Source: Linyphia triangularis (lineage: Eukaryota; Arthropoda; Arachnida; Araneae; Linyphiidae). From it: 64,000 nt of DNA. The stretch covers positions 14,597,501 to 14,661,500 of the forward strand of contig OZ021729.1 in assembly GCA_963978545.1 (NCBI GenBank), given 5' to 3'. Below are positions 1 to 13,000 of the stretch, piece by piece. Numbering within the stretch: position 1 is the first letter of the stretch; every line of letters begins with the position of its first letter. The notes under the pieces are model-generated. The model saw only the letters and a program-made list of their open reading frames with translations. It was not told where the DNA came from and did not search any database. Made by a program: the position numbers and the translations under genes.

Positions 1-791
1 AGGATCTGCTACAGCTCCTGCAGCAGTTGGGAGCCAACCAGATCCAAGACAAATTACACAGCCGGGAATCGGTCGAGGCTACATCTACACTTAATCCAAC
101 TCTGCCACAGTACAGAACTCCGAATAGGAGGACGAAAGCCACCACATCAGAAGCCACCACTCCTGCAGACCTGTTCAATCAGTACGCGAAACCGGACAGG
201 TCTGGTAAAGATGAGGATGAGGCTGTGGATGCTAGAAGTACAGTTAGACCGAGGGGTCCTCAGTTCCATAATTCGGCGCCAGCAGCGAAAGAAGACGACG
301 ACGAAGATGTAGAAGTTAGGGTTTATCCAACCTCGCCATCAGAGGAAAAGAGTAAAGATGGGTTTGATTTTCCGTTTGTTTACCACACGCCTAGTAGACA
401 TCGAGCCTTGTCGACACCAGATGTAGAAGAGGTTTTAGAAGATTACGACGATCCAACCACGACCACTGCTAAGCCGAAACCGCGTCCAGCAAATCGACGA
501 GTGGTCGTCAAAGTTAGACCTGTACCTGGTGAGGGTACAAGAAGGAATCCTCCAGGAACTCTGCTGATACCGACTTCGAATGACGAGCAAAATAAAAAGA
601 ATAGGTATGATATAGCCCAAACCATTGGGGTGAGGCGAGTGGCTAAGCCTAATGTGCTTGAAGAACAAACCACGAAGGAATTGACGTCGTCAAGACCGGC
701 GACTCGAAGGGCAAGACCAGTGACTCGAGCTCCTACTATAAGAACGACGCAAGCTGAGAAGTTCAGAGGTCCTCCTGCACCTAAAGAACTA
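1..791 (+). CDS. Chitin-binding protein, penultimate coding exon in view (5' end outside window)
   Basis: The reading frame is open from the left edge (in frame from base 3) to a GTAAGT donor directly after base 791, ending in phase 0. No start methionine is visible, so the gene begins upstream. The roughly 263 residues are low complexity and hydrophilic, rich in Pro, Thr, Arg, Lys, Asp and Glu, with short acidic runs and TT/PT stretches. This looks like the disordered or O-glycosylated linker common in arthropod cuticle and peritrophic-matrix proteins. The frame joins without a shift to the chitin-binding exon at 1422. Reading past the donor gives only ten more residues and a stop in AT-rich DNA, which supports splicing here. 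The function of the linker itself is unknown. Confidence 0.8.
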
Positions 792-1421
792 GTAAGTTAC
801 GAGATTTTTCTAAGATAATGAATGATTTGTAAAAATATGAAAAATTTAACTAAATCTGGTTGAAGCTAAAATACTTATACCTTTATTTTTAAACGCAGAA
901 ATTACATTTTTGTTTTGAAATGTGGAATAGAAAATTTAATGAATATTTATTTGAAAAAAAAAAAAATTGGATTAAAAATATTGCAGATACGAATTTTTGC
1001 TATATATTGTTTTAAAGTTTCATATATTTTTCTTAAAATCGTTCAGAGAGTACTGAAATTATAAAATTTAATGAGGACATTTATTTTCTTAAACAATTAC
1101 AGCACAGCAGAAAGAAATACCAGCATAAAAGTTGGTTTCACACGGTATACAAGATGTAAATTTTTTTACAGATTTGAAAAGAGCTTGAAGTTATCGAATG
1201 CTTCAGAGTACAACAATATGATTTAATTACGCCATGCTTAGGTATCACAACATGCTTTAAAACAACTTCCTTTACTACCAAAACAAAAAACGTCAAAATA
1301 CTTGTCCTCAAAAGTTTTATCCAAATACAAATACGTTAAAACTGGATGTGGGGTACTTTTCTTTTGTATCGCTTTAACAAATAAAATCGAGCATTATACA
1401 ATAATCTTCCCTTTCTACCAG

Positions 1422-1730
1422 ATGGTGTTGCAGACCGGCCGACCTGCCGTCCCGGCCACCACCAAGCGATACAATATACCCTACCAACTGGAGCCCAGAG
1501 GACCAGCACTTGCCCAGCTCCCGGACGGCAGTATCACTTGCCTCAGGAGAGGGGTCTATCCACATCCGAAAGACTGTGCGAAATTCTTGGTGTGCGTGCC
1601 CGCGGCCGACAAAAGCGATGACGAGTTCGACGGCTTCATCCACGACTGCCCAAAGAACACCTTCTTTAGAGAAAGCAAGGGAAGGTGTTCTCCTGGAGAC
1701 AGCAGCTCGTGTGGAAAGAAGGAAGAATAA
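1422..1730 (+). CDS. Terminal exon: type-2 chitin-binding (peritrophin-A, CBM14) domain
   Basis: A pyrimidine-rich tract and CAG end at 1421; the exon starts in phase 0 and stops at TAA 1728-1730. It encodes 102 residues. From about residue 38 there is a six-cysteine domain with the spacing C-x11-C-x5-C-(long loop)-C-x12-C-x7-C, including the aromatic and Pro residues usual for peritrophin-A domains (CLRRGVYPHPKDC, KFLVC, DCPKNTFF). Such domains bind chitin in cuticle, tracheal or gut matrix and are extracellular. The protein ends 13 residues after the start of the last cysteine segment in a charged GKKEE tail. The exact subfamily (obstructor, mucin-like or cuticular) cannot be decided without the N-terminus. 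Confidence 0.88.
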   Translation: MVLQTGRPAVPATTKRYNIPYQLEPRGPALAQLPDGSITCLRRGVYPHPKDCAKFLVCVPAADKSDDEFDGFIHDCPKNTFFRESKGRCSPGDSSSCGKKEE

Positions 1731-4700
1731 GAAGGAAGTGTAACCGAATATTTCATAGCCCTGCTGTGCTCACACTTGGCAATAGGACCTGGGTGTGGAA
1801 CTGCGTTCATCAATATTTAAGAAAATATTGTATAAAAGGAACTTAATACCGGTGCAAGTACTGTGTGGTGAATGTTTGCAGAACATTTTGGATTTACAGG
1901 TCATCCAGAGGTATGTTTGAAAAGAATCGAAATTAAACAAGAGGGGGATAAACATTCAAATGAGCTTAAATGGACAAGATGTAGAGGGAAATCAATGATA
2001 GGTACACGAAGGAAGTATAGAAAATAGCAGAGAAGGGGTTCTTGAAGTCATTCTTTAGGCGTGTGTATACCTCACTGTCAATCGTGTCGATTAGCAGATG
2101 TTGGATTGCATTCGAAGAATAATCTTGAACTTTATCAGCCACACTTTGGTCTTTGAAAAAATTCCATAAGAAGAAATTTCATGAGTTCAGTTCTGCAAAT
2201 ATGGTGGACATTAATTTCCGATTGGAATTGCGGTGGTCCCTCATTGTATGCGAAGTCCACTTGCCCATTCCAATAAAAAAGCAGATAACGTTAGTACTTA
2301 GAGACTTCTAGCCCCTTTATTGAACAGTTTTAAACATTACCTTCTGGGTCACCCTGTATTTGCAAAGTGTAAATATGGCATAAAAGCTCGACTATCCGGT
2401 ACTTGTGGATGATCGACGTTTCTATTTAATCAGTTTTTGGAGTGCTCGTCTGGTGACAGTAACTCTGTATGGCAAGGTGGACGGATGGAATTGCTGTTTT
2501 TGTTGGTGACAGTTCAATTACAGCTCAGAACTTACGGTAGATGAATATTCGTGGCTAATCGAATTTTATAATAGAAGATTGTGACAATAATTAATTTCCC
2601 CCACTTAGGTAAAACTCTGCAGATCTCATAATCAAAATGTCATCAAACTTCAGGTTTTTATTATTGAACTTGAACAGTAATTCTGAGGAGAAAAGTGGGG
2701 GGGAGGGAGGGGAAGAGAGAAATTTATCTGTGAGAAAATGCATTGAAAAAACCCAATATATAAATATCTAAAGCAAATCCGCCTTTAATTTCGTACCTGT
2801 TATTGGAAAGAGTGCATTGTGGATACCGCCATACTTTTAACTGCCGTCGAATTTGGGAACTAACCTTGATCAAATTCAAACTCCACATCATTAAATATTA
2901 TAAATCTTGAGTTTCATCCTTTAAGCTTTTCTGAAATTAGAGTTAAAAAGTGCTTTGAAACAGGGGAACTTGAATAATGATTACTTCGTATTTAGCCTAA
3001 TTCCAATAGCTTCGAGAATAGTTGCCATTTTGAGGATTGCGTAATTTCTCAATTTTCCACCTTTGCTATTATAACGAGGTTTTGTTGCTCCAGATGACAA
3101 TCCTAACTGCATTAGGTAGAATCGAGGCAAAGTTTCTTCTGATATTTCGGTTAATCAAAGACTGGATAGTTGAGCTTTTACTGAATATGTGCCACCTATT
3201 CCTTTGTTTTTCAGTTCGGAAGTGACCTGATGCTGAATTAAGGAAAAATAAAGAGCTTTTTTTTATTAAATATACTTTTGTGGCACGGTATTGTTTTTCT
3301 GCTTGGATTAATTGAAAGCTCGACTTCACAGATATTTTACTTTTGCATAACTCTACAATTTAAAAAGTGGGGATGGGGGGGGGGGGGGGGATTGGAAAAT
3401 GGATTTTAGAATTTTTTTTGTAGAAATGAAGCCTAAATTAGAACTGAAGCATAAGATCATTCAAACAAATTATTCCATCATAAAGTGGGTAGTAGATGCA
3501 TCAAATTAATGTTGATAAAATGTGAAGCAAGAAAAAATCCAAAAATTGGATTGTAAATATTGTATAGAGGGTTCAATTTTATGAAGTATAATGTTATAGA
3601 CAATATTTGTATGCATTAGAATTCAATACTGATTTTAAATTTTTTTTTCTAAGTATACATTTTAACAAATTATTGATTTTAGGATAATTATTGAATGAAA
3701 TCATTATTTTTTAAGTGGATGGTTTGAAATTCTAATACTTAAAGATTACATTGGATTTTCCTCTAAATTGCAAAATTTCTTTTATTTCAAGGCTGTACTG
3801 TATCAAGAGTACATTGTTATTCTCTTTATCAATGTAAATAAGTTATGTGTTTTTGTAAGTTATTTGTTATCTATTTATAGAAAAACTAATATGAACTGTA
3901 TTTCTTTTAGGAATTAAACTAAACAAAATTATATTTTTCATTTGTTATACTTGTTACAAGTTTGTTTCTGTAATTCATTTGAAATTCAATGAAATAAACT
4001 GATACTAGATGAAGAATAAACATTGCTCAGAAGTTTAACTATTTTCAAATTATTTAAACAATTATGTAGTTATCATTATTAAATATCATTTGATTAACAA
4101 CTTGAAGAAACAACTCGGACCTTTACTTTTTAGTTATGTAACATCAAGTGAATAACCGTGAGCATTTTAAATATTTTAAGGCTGTCTGAGACTCAAATTT
4201 TTTTAAATTCTCAATTTTTGTTTTATCATTGTAAAAAATAATGCAAATATGTTTAAATAAAAGGGCATAAAATTTTTGTTTCTATCATTAGTAGAAATTA
4301 AATATTTAAGTTTTTGTTGCATGACAACTGTATCTCAGACATGCTATCTTGAAACTTTGAAGCAATTTTTCTCGGTGATGTGTTTTTGAGTTTAAATTGA
4401 TACAACTTCAAAACTACTTGTTATAAATCTATGAAACTTTCCACAATTACGTTACATACATATTTCTTTAATTTGTCTTTAGGAATTATGTTGTTTTTTT
4501 ATTTAATTTTTTTAAAAAGTTTTTTACGCTTAGCATATACTATGGATTTTATACAGTTTTTGCACAAAATATTTTTTGGAATTTTTCCTCATTACTTTAT
4601 TGAAAAATCATGAAGAATATATGAATTATAAGAAGTTGATATCCATTTTATTCGATATGAATTATAAGAAGTTATACTGTTGTTTTTTTATTTAATTTTT

Positions 4701-7416
4701 TTAAAAAGTTTTTTAAGCTTAGCATACTATGGATTTTATACAGTTTTTGCACAAAATATTTTTTGGAATTTTTTCTCATTACTTTATTGAAAAATCTTGA
4801 AGAATAAATGAATTATAAGAAGTTGATATCCATTTTATTCGATATGAATTATAAGAAGTAATTTTATGCAAAAATAAAGGGATTTTTAAATTTTTTTTTT
4901 TTAGATATATCAATTTTAGGAAATATCAAAATTTTGAAGTTTTTTAAAAAAAAATTTGAAAAAATATTTTTTTAAATTTGAAAAATTAAAATAGTATTTT
5001 AAGTTTCACAGCATCATACATTACTGCATAAAATTTTTTAGAAAATTAACTTTAAAAATAAATATTTTAGAATTTTGAGTCCGAAGACAATTTGATCCTG
5101 TTAAACTTTTCAAATAAGGAACAACTTAAAACGTTTTTTAATGCTCAATTTATTCAAGAAATAACATAAAATGAGGTATTACAGGACATATGTATGAAAT
5201 TTAAATATGTGTAAAGTGATTGTTAAGAACTATGAACAATGAGAATACAACTATTATTCATTATCTGCTGCTGAAATATGATATGGCAGTCAAACATCAT
5301 TTAGCTGTAGAAAATATTAATAACAGTGAGGCATATATTAGGAATTTCAAAAAATATTAAAGTTAATGGAATACAAATCATAAACTCATACTATTTATTC
5401 AGTTTTAAGCATTTTTATGTACAGTGTAAACTTGACAAAACTTTTACACCTCAAAAAGAGCATAGAATATACACTTCAAGTTAAGGAACATGCGACTAGA
5501 TTACTGGAATGGTAATTATTTTTGTTTTTTTCCAATTATGGCATATTCATGTTCAAAATTAAAGTAAAATACCATTAAAAAATTAATTTCTTAATTATAG
5601 CTGATGGTTTTCTATTAAGTGTCCTTATTGAGAAAATAAAAAAGTGCTTATGCCCATGAACATAAAGTAATGTGCATTTGAATGAGTTAAATATTTAAAA
5701 CAAAACAGGCGATGTTTTTTTTAATTGTATAAAGAAATATTACTGGCAAAATTAAGAAAAAAAAGTAATGTTTTGAAAACATTAAGAAAGTTTAGAAGAA
5801 TGTAAACATAAAATTCAATATTCTCATTACATTTTATTTATTTCAGTAAAATCTGTATGGAAATAAATTCAAAACTTTATACAATTCAAAAAGTTTCAAA
5901 ATCCTAATTAAATTTCAAAAAAACAAACTAACTCAAGCATTTAATAATTAAAAAGAAATTATATTCGAGGGGAAATAGCACTAAAATGGTGCAAAATTAA
6001 GCAAGTAGTTTTTACTAGAGGAAAGTATTACATTTAGGTATATTTGTTGTATTAAAAGTGTATTCATTTAGTTATATTAGTGTTGTTAAAATGATTAGAG
6101 TATGTGAGGTCAAACTATTTACTAGAATGGCACAATCAGTCAATAAACCTCTATAAGGAAAAAATAAATAAATTAAAAACTAAAGATTTTTTTTTTGGTT
6201 TTGAGAGATACTGTACAACATCAATGGTTAACTTTATAAATGATCTAAGTAATGAGTATAAGAAAACATTGAGAGGTTGAGCTTTAAAATACATAGTAGA
6301 GAGGGGAAAACCTCATAAATAAAATAAATAAGAAAAAAACTATTTGAATTTTGTCAATGCAATAAAATATGAACAGAATATAAAATTATAACTACTTTAA
6401 AAGATGATAAATCTCCAAAAGAATTTATAGAAGAAACAAACTTCAATGTGGATAAGTGTTATTTGTATCCGCCACAACAGAATTATTAAAAATGTATCAA
6501 ATGTGTTATGTAAATAAACAAAATAAATAAAACACAGATAGCAGATAAACACAACAGTAATATCACAAATTTACAAACTTGGACACATAAAAATATAAAA
6601 AAGTAAATTAACTTGTGTGTACAAAATAGTACAAGTTTTTTTACACACCTTAAACATCCTAGCAAAAGCAACTTAAAATTTTTTTAATAAAAAGATAAAT
6701 CTTAAAATGTAGCTAGGGCTTCTTAATTAAAATAGATTTTGTTCTGGAGCAATACATTAGTTAAGTTTAATGCTTAATTGTTGGGAAAAAGTTGTTCAAT
6801 TCCAGTTTGTTCAATGTCCAAAGAGCAAAAATTAGTACAAGAACACAATTAAAAAAAAAACAAAAAAAAAACGAGCAACCAAATATGGTAACAAAATATA
6901 CTACATCTATATTATATACTTTAGAAGCAGCAATTAGGTAAATGCCCAATGGGAAAAATTTTTGTAAGCAAAATAACTTGCTGACATAGCATGGTTTGGA
7001 ATTGAACAACAGAAGTATAAAAATTTTTGCCGTACATGTATTAATGCTTGCTTTGAGACTAGACAAAAACTGCTGAATTTGGATAATAGCCAAAAAAAAT
7101 TAAATAAAAAATAAACAGTTTGTCTACAAGGGGGGAAAAAAATCGAAATGTATAGGTTGAATAAAGCAATGAAATGACTATATTAGCAAAGAAAACAATT
7201 CTGCCCTTTTCAACAATGGAATTAAATGGTAAATGATTATTTTATTTTCTCATAATCAAAGTCATGCCTCATGACACAAAATAAAATAAATTACTCTTTA
7301 AAGCACAGGTTGGAACTCTTAAACTAAGTAAAAAAAGCTGAAAATATTACAAAGCAAACCTATTACATTAAAGATTAAGTACTTATTTACCAAAATATTA
7401 AAACCAAATACATTAA
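1731..7416. other. 3' flank of the chitin-binding gene and AT-rich intergenic DNA
   Basis: No coding exon is recognised. Candidate poly(A) signals for the upstream gene are ATTAAA near 1932 and AATAAA at 2272-2277; which is used is unknown. The rest is AT-rich with stop codons in all frames, a poly-G run near 3373-3390 and a local tandem duplication at 4489-4862. Confidence 0.6.
4489..4862. repeat. Two-copy tandem duplication, period 189 bp
   Basis: Bases 4489-4677 are repeated at 4678-4862 with only a few differences. Both copies start TGTTGTTTTTTTATTT and end with the short GAATTATAAGAAGT phrase, which itself recurs inside each copy. The high similarity in noncoding DNA suggests a recent duplication. 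No function is apparent. Confidence 0.85.
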
Positions 7417-7824
7417 CAGGGTTCCCACTCAAATTACAGAATGAAAATCAATTGACTTTTCAGGACCTAACTAATGTTTTTAAGGACCTTGGAAAATTTG
7501 TTTTCAGGCATCATGTCCCTATAATAATTTTTAATAAAGTATATTCAACCAAAAAAGTTACAAATGGTGGATGCGTAAAACAAATATTTCAAAGAATTCC
7601 AATACGCTGCAGATAAGTGGTGGTCACGCGGGGATAGCAAGACCGAGTTGTATTTTTAAAACTTTTGCAGTTGGGCACACAACATTCGCAAAAATTAAGG
7701 ACTTTTAAGGACCTCTAAGCATTTTCAATGACTTTTAAGCACCTCTAAGCATTTTCAAGGCCTTGAAAACAAGTTTAAAAATATTAAGCACTTTTAATGA
7801 TTTTCAATGACCGTGGGAACCCTG
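7417..7824. mobile_element. hAT-like MITE, intact copy (CAGGGTTCCCAC ends)
   Basis: A 408-bp element begins CAGGGTTCCCAC and ends GTGGGAACCCTG, a perfect 12-bp terminal inverted repeat of the CAGGG type seen in hAT transposons. The inside has repeated phrases such as AAGGACTTTTAAGGACCTC and no transposase frame. The flanking 8-mers (TACATTAA and ATAAAGAG) do not match, so no target duplication is visible. A related copy at 33368-34636 is interrupted by a LINE. Confidence 0.8.
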
Positions 7825-8180
7825 ATAAAGAGTGCAACAAGTCTTTTTTAATTAAATATTTAATAATTGTGAAAAATGCATTTAAATAAATACTTGCACA
7901 CCCAATTATCCTTTGAAACAGATTGTTAGTCTGTTTCTATCTCATAGACATAGTGCTTCATTTTTTAGATCACAAAATCTGTCCAAGTATTACTCTAAAC
8001 CAAGTGAAATGTTTTATGGAGTATAACAACATCATTAAAAAATAATTAACAAATTTTGTAGGTATACTCACTGGATGATTGTGTATTAATGTACTTTAAA
8101 AATCTATTATAAGGAAGTTTAAATAAACTTAAAAAAAAAATAATAGTAAAAATACTAGTTATGTTCTGTTTAAATTTTGT

Positions 8181-8707
8181 CAATGGACAATTGCCACATT
8201 TTTTTAAAAATGAGTAAAATTAATTTGTATTTATGAAGAATTTCTTTCCAATTCCAATATTTAAACAAAAGTTCTTAAAAAAAATTACTTATTTAAATGT
8301 CAAGAAAAGAAAATGCCCCAAAACCAGTCCGATCAAAACACTCAACAAAATCTGTGACGTCAAGAGTTTCTTCCATTTCTATGGTTATCAGAAGGTTTCT
8401 GCCAAATAGTTGGTGTTGATTTGGTAAACCATTGCCATATCCCGTACAGGTTGGCGAGATTTGCAAGAAACTTGCAAAACTGGTTTCCGCTGCTGCATTT
8501 CAAACCAAGATGTTTGGGAATTCTTGATGTCACATTCAATTCGAGCCGAATGAATCATTTTCTCGCCAACGTCTAACAGGTCTAACTTTGATTGCAAATT
8601 TAAAAAAAAGAAAAAGCGCATTGAGCAGAAATTTTTGTGTTTATGGTCTTTTCGAAACATTTAGAATTGAATAAAAAAAAAATTTAAAAAATGCGGGAGT
8701 TGTCCAT
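8181..8707. mobile_element. GGACAATTCCCGCA-type MITE, copy 1
   Basis: This 527-bp element has ends CAATGGACAATTGCC and GGGAGTTGTCCAT in inverted orientation. Copies of similar length lie at 34672-35197 (same orientation) and 38896-39416 (opposite orientation). All share a GC-richer core with a TGACGTCA palindrome (here 8355-8362) and a short degraded reading frame. The superfamily is not clear from the ends. Confidence 0.8.
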
Positions 8708-9874
8708 CCTTTCTTACTACAGTTGTTAAAACTCACGTAAACATTAATACGTTTTAAAATGTTACTTCAGTTGACATTGTTGTAAAAAAAATTAAACATT
8801 AAATCTATGGCACAGGAATAGGCTAATAATCCCTCTAAGGTTTTGTTTATAGCTCGAGAGACGACTGTAACTACCCCTTCGAATATCATTGTAAATTTTT
8901 TATAGAATGTAGAAATAATAGAATATAAATAAACTGGTCTAGTGGCGCAAACATTTTCGAAACTATTCGAAAATATATTTTGAATGGACTCTGATTGTCA
9001 AATATGTCATAACTTGCCAAAAAATGAATTTTTTTTTTATTGGTAAACTAACACTCTTTAATTTTCATTAAAAAGGCAGCAGATGATTTGTCTTTCCTGG
9101 TGCCAAGATCTTCCAATTTTCAACAGTGGCCCAAGTTGGTAATAACAATTAAGTCACCACAGTGAATTTATCGCCAACTTGGCTCACTTTTACCAGGCAA
9201 TAAATTTAGTCTGCGCTCTTCCTCATTAAAAATTAAAAAATGGTGGGTTACCACAAAAAAAAAATAGTGCATTATTTAGCAAGTTAGCACATATTTGGCA
9301 ATCAGATTTAGTTCAAATCATTCAGATTCTCTTTTTGAAAAGTATCTGCCATTTTTGCCCCGGCAGACCAGTGAATTCATAATTACTAGTATTTCTCAAC
9401 ATTCTATAAATAATCAGAAGGATGTTCGATGGGGTACCTAAAATTCCAGTCGGCTCTCAATCTATTAATAATAGCAACCGAACACCAACCGTGCGTTTTT
9501 CTTGTGATGGTTGCTATAGAAACTGACTAATTTACTCCTACAGGTCTTATTTTGAGGAACAGGGCTTACATCCCACTATTGCAACGTATCTCACATCCTG
9601 TTTTTTTCTATACATTTAATGGCAGTGACCTAATTCAGGACTTTTTCTATTGAGATACGGCAACATACAAAGTATTACGTTTTCAGTAGCTATTCTAGAA
9701 AATCGGTATAATATATTACCTGTTGATACTTTCACAAATAATATGCACAGTTCATACTGCCAGCACTACTTCTGGTTTCAAATATCATTTTTAAACTATC
9801 ATACTTCTGAAGACTTAATTGTCTGACATAAGATAAAATATAAAAATGTAAGGTAACAATAATATAACCATAAA
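8708..9874. other. 3' flank of the inositol-deacylase gene
   Basis: No exon is recognised. On the - strand an ATTAAA (about 9615-9620) and an AATAAA (9036-9041) could serve as poly(A) signals for the gene ending at 9875. Imperfect inverted segments occur at 9040-9260 and 9470-9525 but are too diverged to call as elements. Confidence 0.4.
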
Positions 9875-10049
9875 TTAATCATACTTGCGAAACAATGGTC
9901 CTTGAAAATAAGCATATGTCTGTTGAACACAAACGATGATAAAAGTAGTTGAAATAAAATATAAATGTCTATACACTGAGGTTATACCATACAAGGTGGT
10001 AAATGAAGCCATTACATGGATTGCATGAGAGGCTGTTTTGTAGCCAATT
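9875..10049 (-). CDS. PGAP1: PGAP1 exon 23 (terminal, stop at 9875-9877)
   Basis: 175 nt with acceptor TTTCCAG encode IGYKTASHAIHVMASFTTLY and a last membrane stretch, ending FRKYD then TAA. A GTATGA just before the stop could act as a donor to a further exon, but the total of 919 residues is already the usual family length, so I take this as terminal. Confidence 0.82.
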
Positions 10050-13000
10050 CTGGAAAGAGTTAATAAGAAAAGTTTAACAAAAAACAAACATAATAGTTAA
10101 TTATAATAAAGAGGCTTTTAATCCATATTTTAGTTATAATTTTTATAATATTTAACACAAATTTCTGTTTCTGGTTTTTAATATTTTTCAATTGTAACTT
10201 TTTGGGATAGATAGTGAATTATAATAATATTATATAATATAAATTTATTATTATAATATTATATAATATAATAATATATTATAATATTATATAATATAAT
10301 AATATATTATAATATTATATAATATTATATAATATAATAATATATAATATAATAATATATAATATAATAATTAATTATATATTAATATATTATAATATAA
10401 TTATATATATAATATAATAATATATATAATATTATTAAATATATAACTAAGCCGAAAGTTAAGTTTTTAATCTGTTTAAACCTTTAATGAAGAATGTGGG
10501 TTTTGTTTATAAATAGATTAAGGAAAAGACTAAATCATTTCATGAAATTTAGTGTATATCAGGAGCTTGGCTAAAAACTGAACCAAAATTGTTTTAGAAA
10601 TATTATTCTGTTAACAATATTTTATAATGCAACCTGGTTATATTTATATGAATACATTGCTGCAGTTAGCATGTTTTAAACAATATTGTTAAGTTATGCA
10701 TGTGGAAAGGTAATTTTCAATATTTTAAAATTGATCTTATCTATTTTAAAGCCATATTAAAATACAACAAATTAAAAATTGGCATAAAAAATACACAAGT
10801 TATTAAGTTAAATATGTAATCTAATTATCATTTACAACAGTTAAAATGTTATTTTTAGTACGACACATTATAAGTTACCTTAAGAAATTTGCACCTAAGT
10901 AAATTAAACATTCTCTTAAATGAAGCGTAATTTGTTTTCAAAACATAGGTAAAACAAGTCAAATTGTTGAATGCTTTAAAGAAACTAGGGGTTTGGAGCA
11001 TCACACAACTTTCAGTTGCACATTATAATATTGGTCGTTGCATTAAAATGTGATATGGTGTTATTTACTGTTTTTATATTTTCACTCATTTAAATTAAAA
11101 TGGTCCTTTTGGTGATATTCATGGCAATAATTTTTACATGGGCCCAACAGGAAGAAACAAACCCCACCTAGATGGTGAAATTGGCGATGCAATTCGTTAG
11201 ACATTACATTATCCTTTCGTGTGCGTGGAACAGAAAAAAGTCAATTGTTGATGGGCGATGCTCAAGGGTAGAGAGCTCGGTGTTAAAGGTACTCGTTTTT
11301 CAACTTATTACGCTATTGTTGCATTCCTATGGGAATTTTGAGATGGGGATGATTAGAACATCTTAAGATGCATTAGCATAGAGATTTTAACCAAAATAAT
11401 TAGAGGCGTTTTTTAGTAATTACGGAAAAACACCATTTTTACCTTATGAGTATGCACGATTTTGACGAAACTTTAATAGTAGGTCTCAAGGTCACTATTA
11501 ACCCGCAAGCCAAATTCGAACATTGTAGGTCAATTTGTTTAAGAGTTATGCTAACCACGTACAGACAGAAATATTTTTCTAGACACTTTTTGGAAATCCT
11601 GATGTTCCAAAAGGTGAAATGCCAAAGAATCAAACTTTTTTCCTGGCCGAATGCTATACTTTCATTACCCTATGGAAACATATGGGTAATTGAAAGTAAA
11701 AATTTAAGAGCTTTAACAAAGAGTATAATTTAATTGCAAATAATAATAAATTGATGTGGTATCAGTGGTAGTGATTAAGAAGCAAAGTAGCTTCTCCAAT
11801 TTGTGAAGCTTTAGTAATTTTAACTGCACAATCATGCCTATTTTAAACCTTATCCCCTTAATATTTGCAATTGTTCCACACTTTGACAATCAACGCTACT
11901 GTTTAAAACAAACATACGAATAAATGTAAAACTTATAGTTTTGATGTGTACATGCTTTTGAAATCTCAAGAAGCTTAAATACAAAATAAGTGTTTGTAAT
12001 TAATTTTGATTTTTTGAAATTTTATATTTTAAGAATATTTAAAAAGTGTGCAGGGAATACAGTCACAATTTAATCTTTTTTTAATTTGTATAGTATTTGC
12101 TTTCAATTGTTGATGATTTATCACATTTAGCAAGCATAATTTTTTTACTTTTTTGGAATTTTACATTCCATGTTTTATTAAAATATGTGTTGACTTTTTA
12201 TCATCTCCTGCTAAAAAGACAGTGCACTACATTAAATATTAAAATTTATAAAGCAATGCCCTGGTTGTTTTCAGATTATCTGGCGCCGTCAGCAACACAA
12301 GGCTTATAATGCGCCGAAACATTCGTCATTAGACAAGCCAACATACATTTACAAACACCCATGCTTAACACAGGACTCAAATCCGCAACCTCGCAGTCTA
12401 GAAGTTAGCACGCTAGCCACTGTACCGTTTGGTCGGCAAAGCTATGCCCTGACTTACCACTTCAAGAAAGCACCTTGTTGGACAACAAAAGTCCCATGAT
12501 AGCCAATCTAAGGTAACACATTGTGGAAACTCACCTATTGAAGGACGGAGTGGGCAGTTGCCACATTAGTGCACAGCTCAGCAGCATCAGAACACAGGGA
12601 AGCGTGTAAGGATCATTGGGCACATGGAGCGAGAACTCCATGCCCTTGATCCAGGCAATGAGGCCAGGGCTTACGAGACACACTACACACATCCAAAGGA
12701 GCACTAGGGTGGAATGGATGTACCAGTTGGTAGTGGCAATTCCGGGACCTCTCCGTTCCTCTTCAGCTTTGCATCTTGTGTGGGTTGACATTAGCTGGAT
12801 GGTGGGAGAGGGATAAAGAATAGAAAGTTTTACTAATAGTAATAAAAAAAAAAAAAAATAACAATTAGGGTCTTTGCTGGAATTTTTTCGACTTATTTCA
12901 AAATTTTGACAGCCTGAAATTGTCATGGGGTTGAATCAGATTTGTCAGTCAAAATAAAGAAGACATTTTACTGGTTTTTACAGTTGATTTTAAAAAACTC

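Noticed and set aside
8388..8660. Open frame on the - strand as an extra PGAP1 exon
   Set aside because: Matching frames occur in the MITE copies at 34778-34993 and 39122-39310, so it is transposon sequence.
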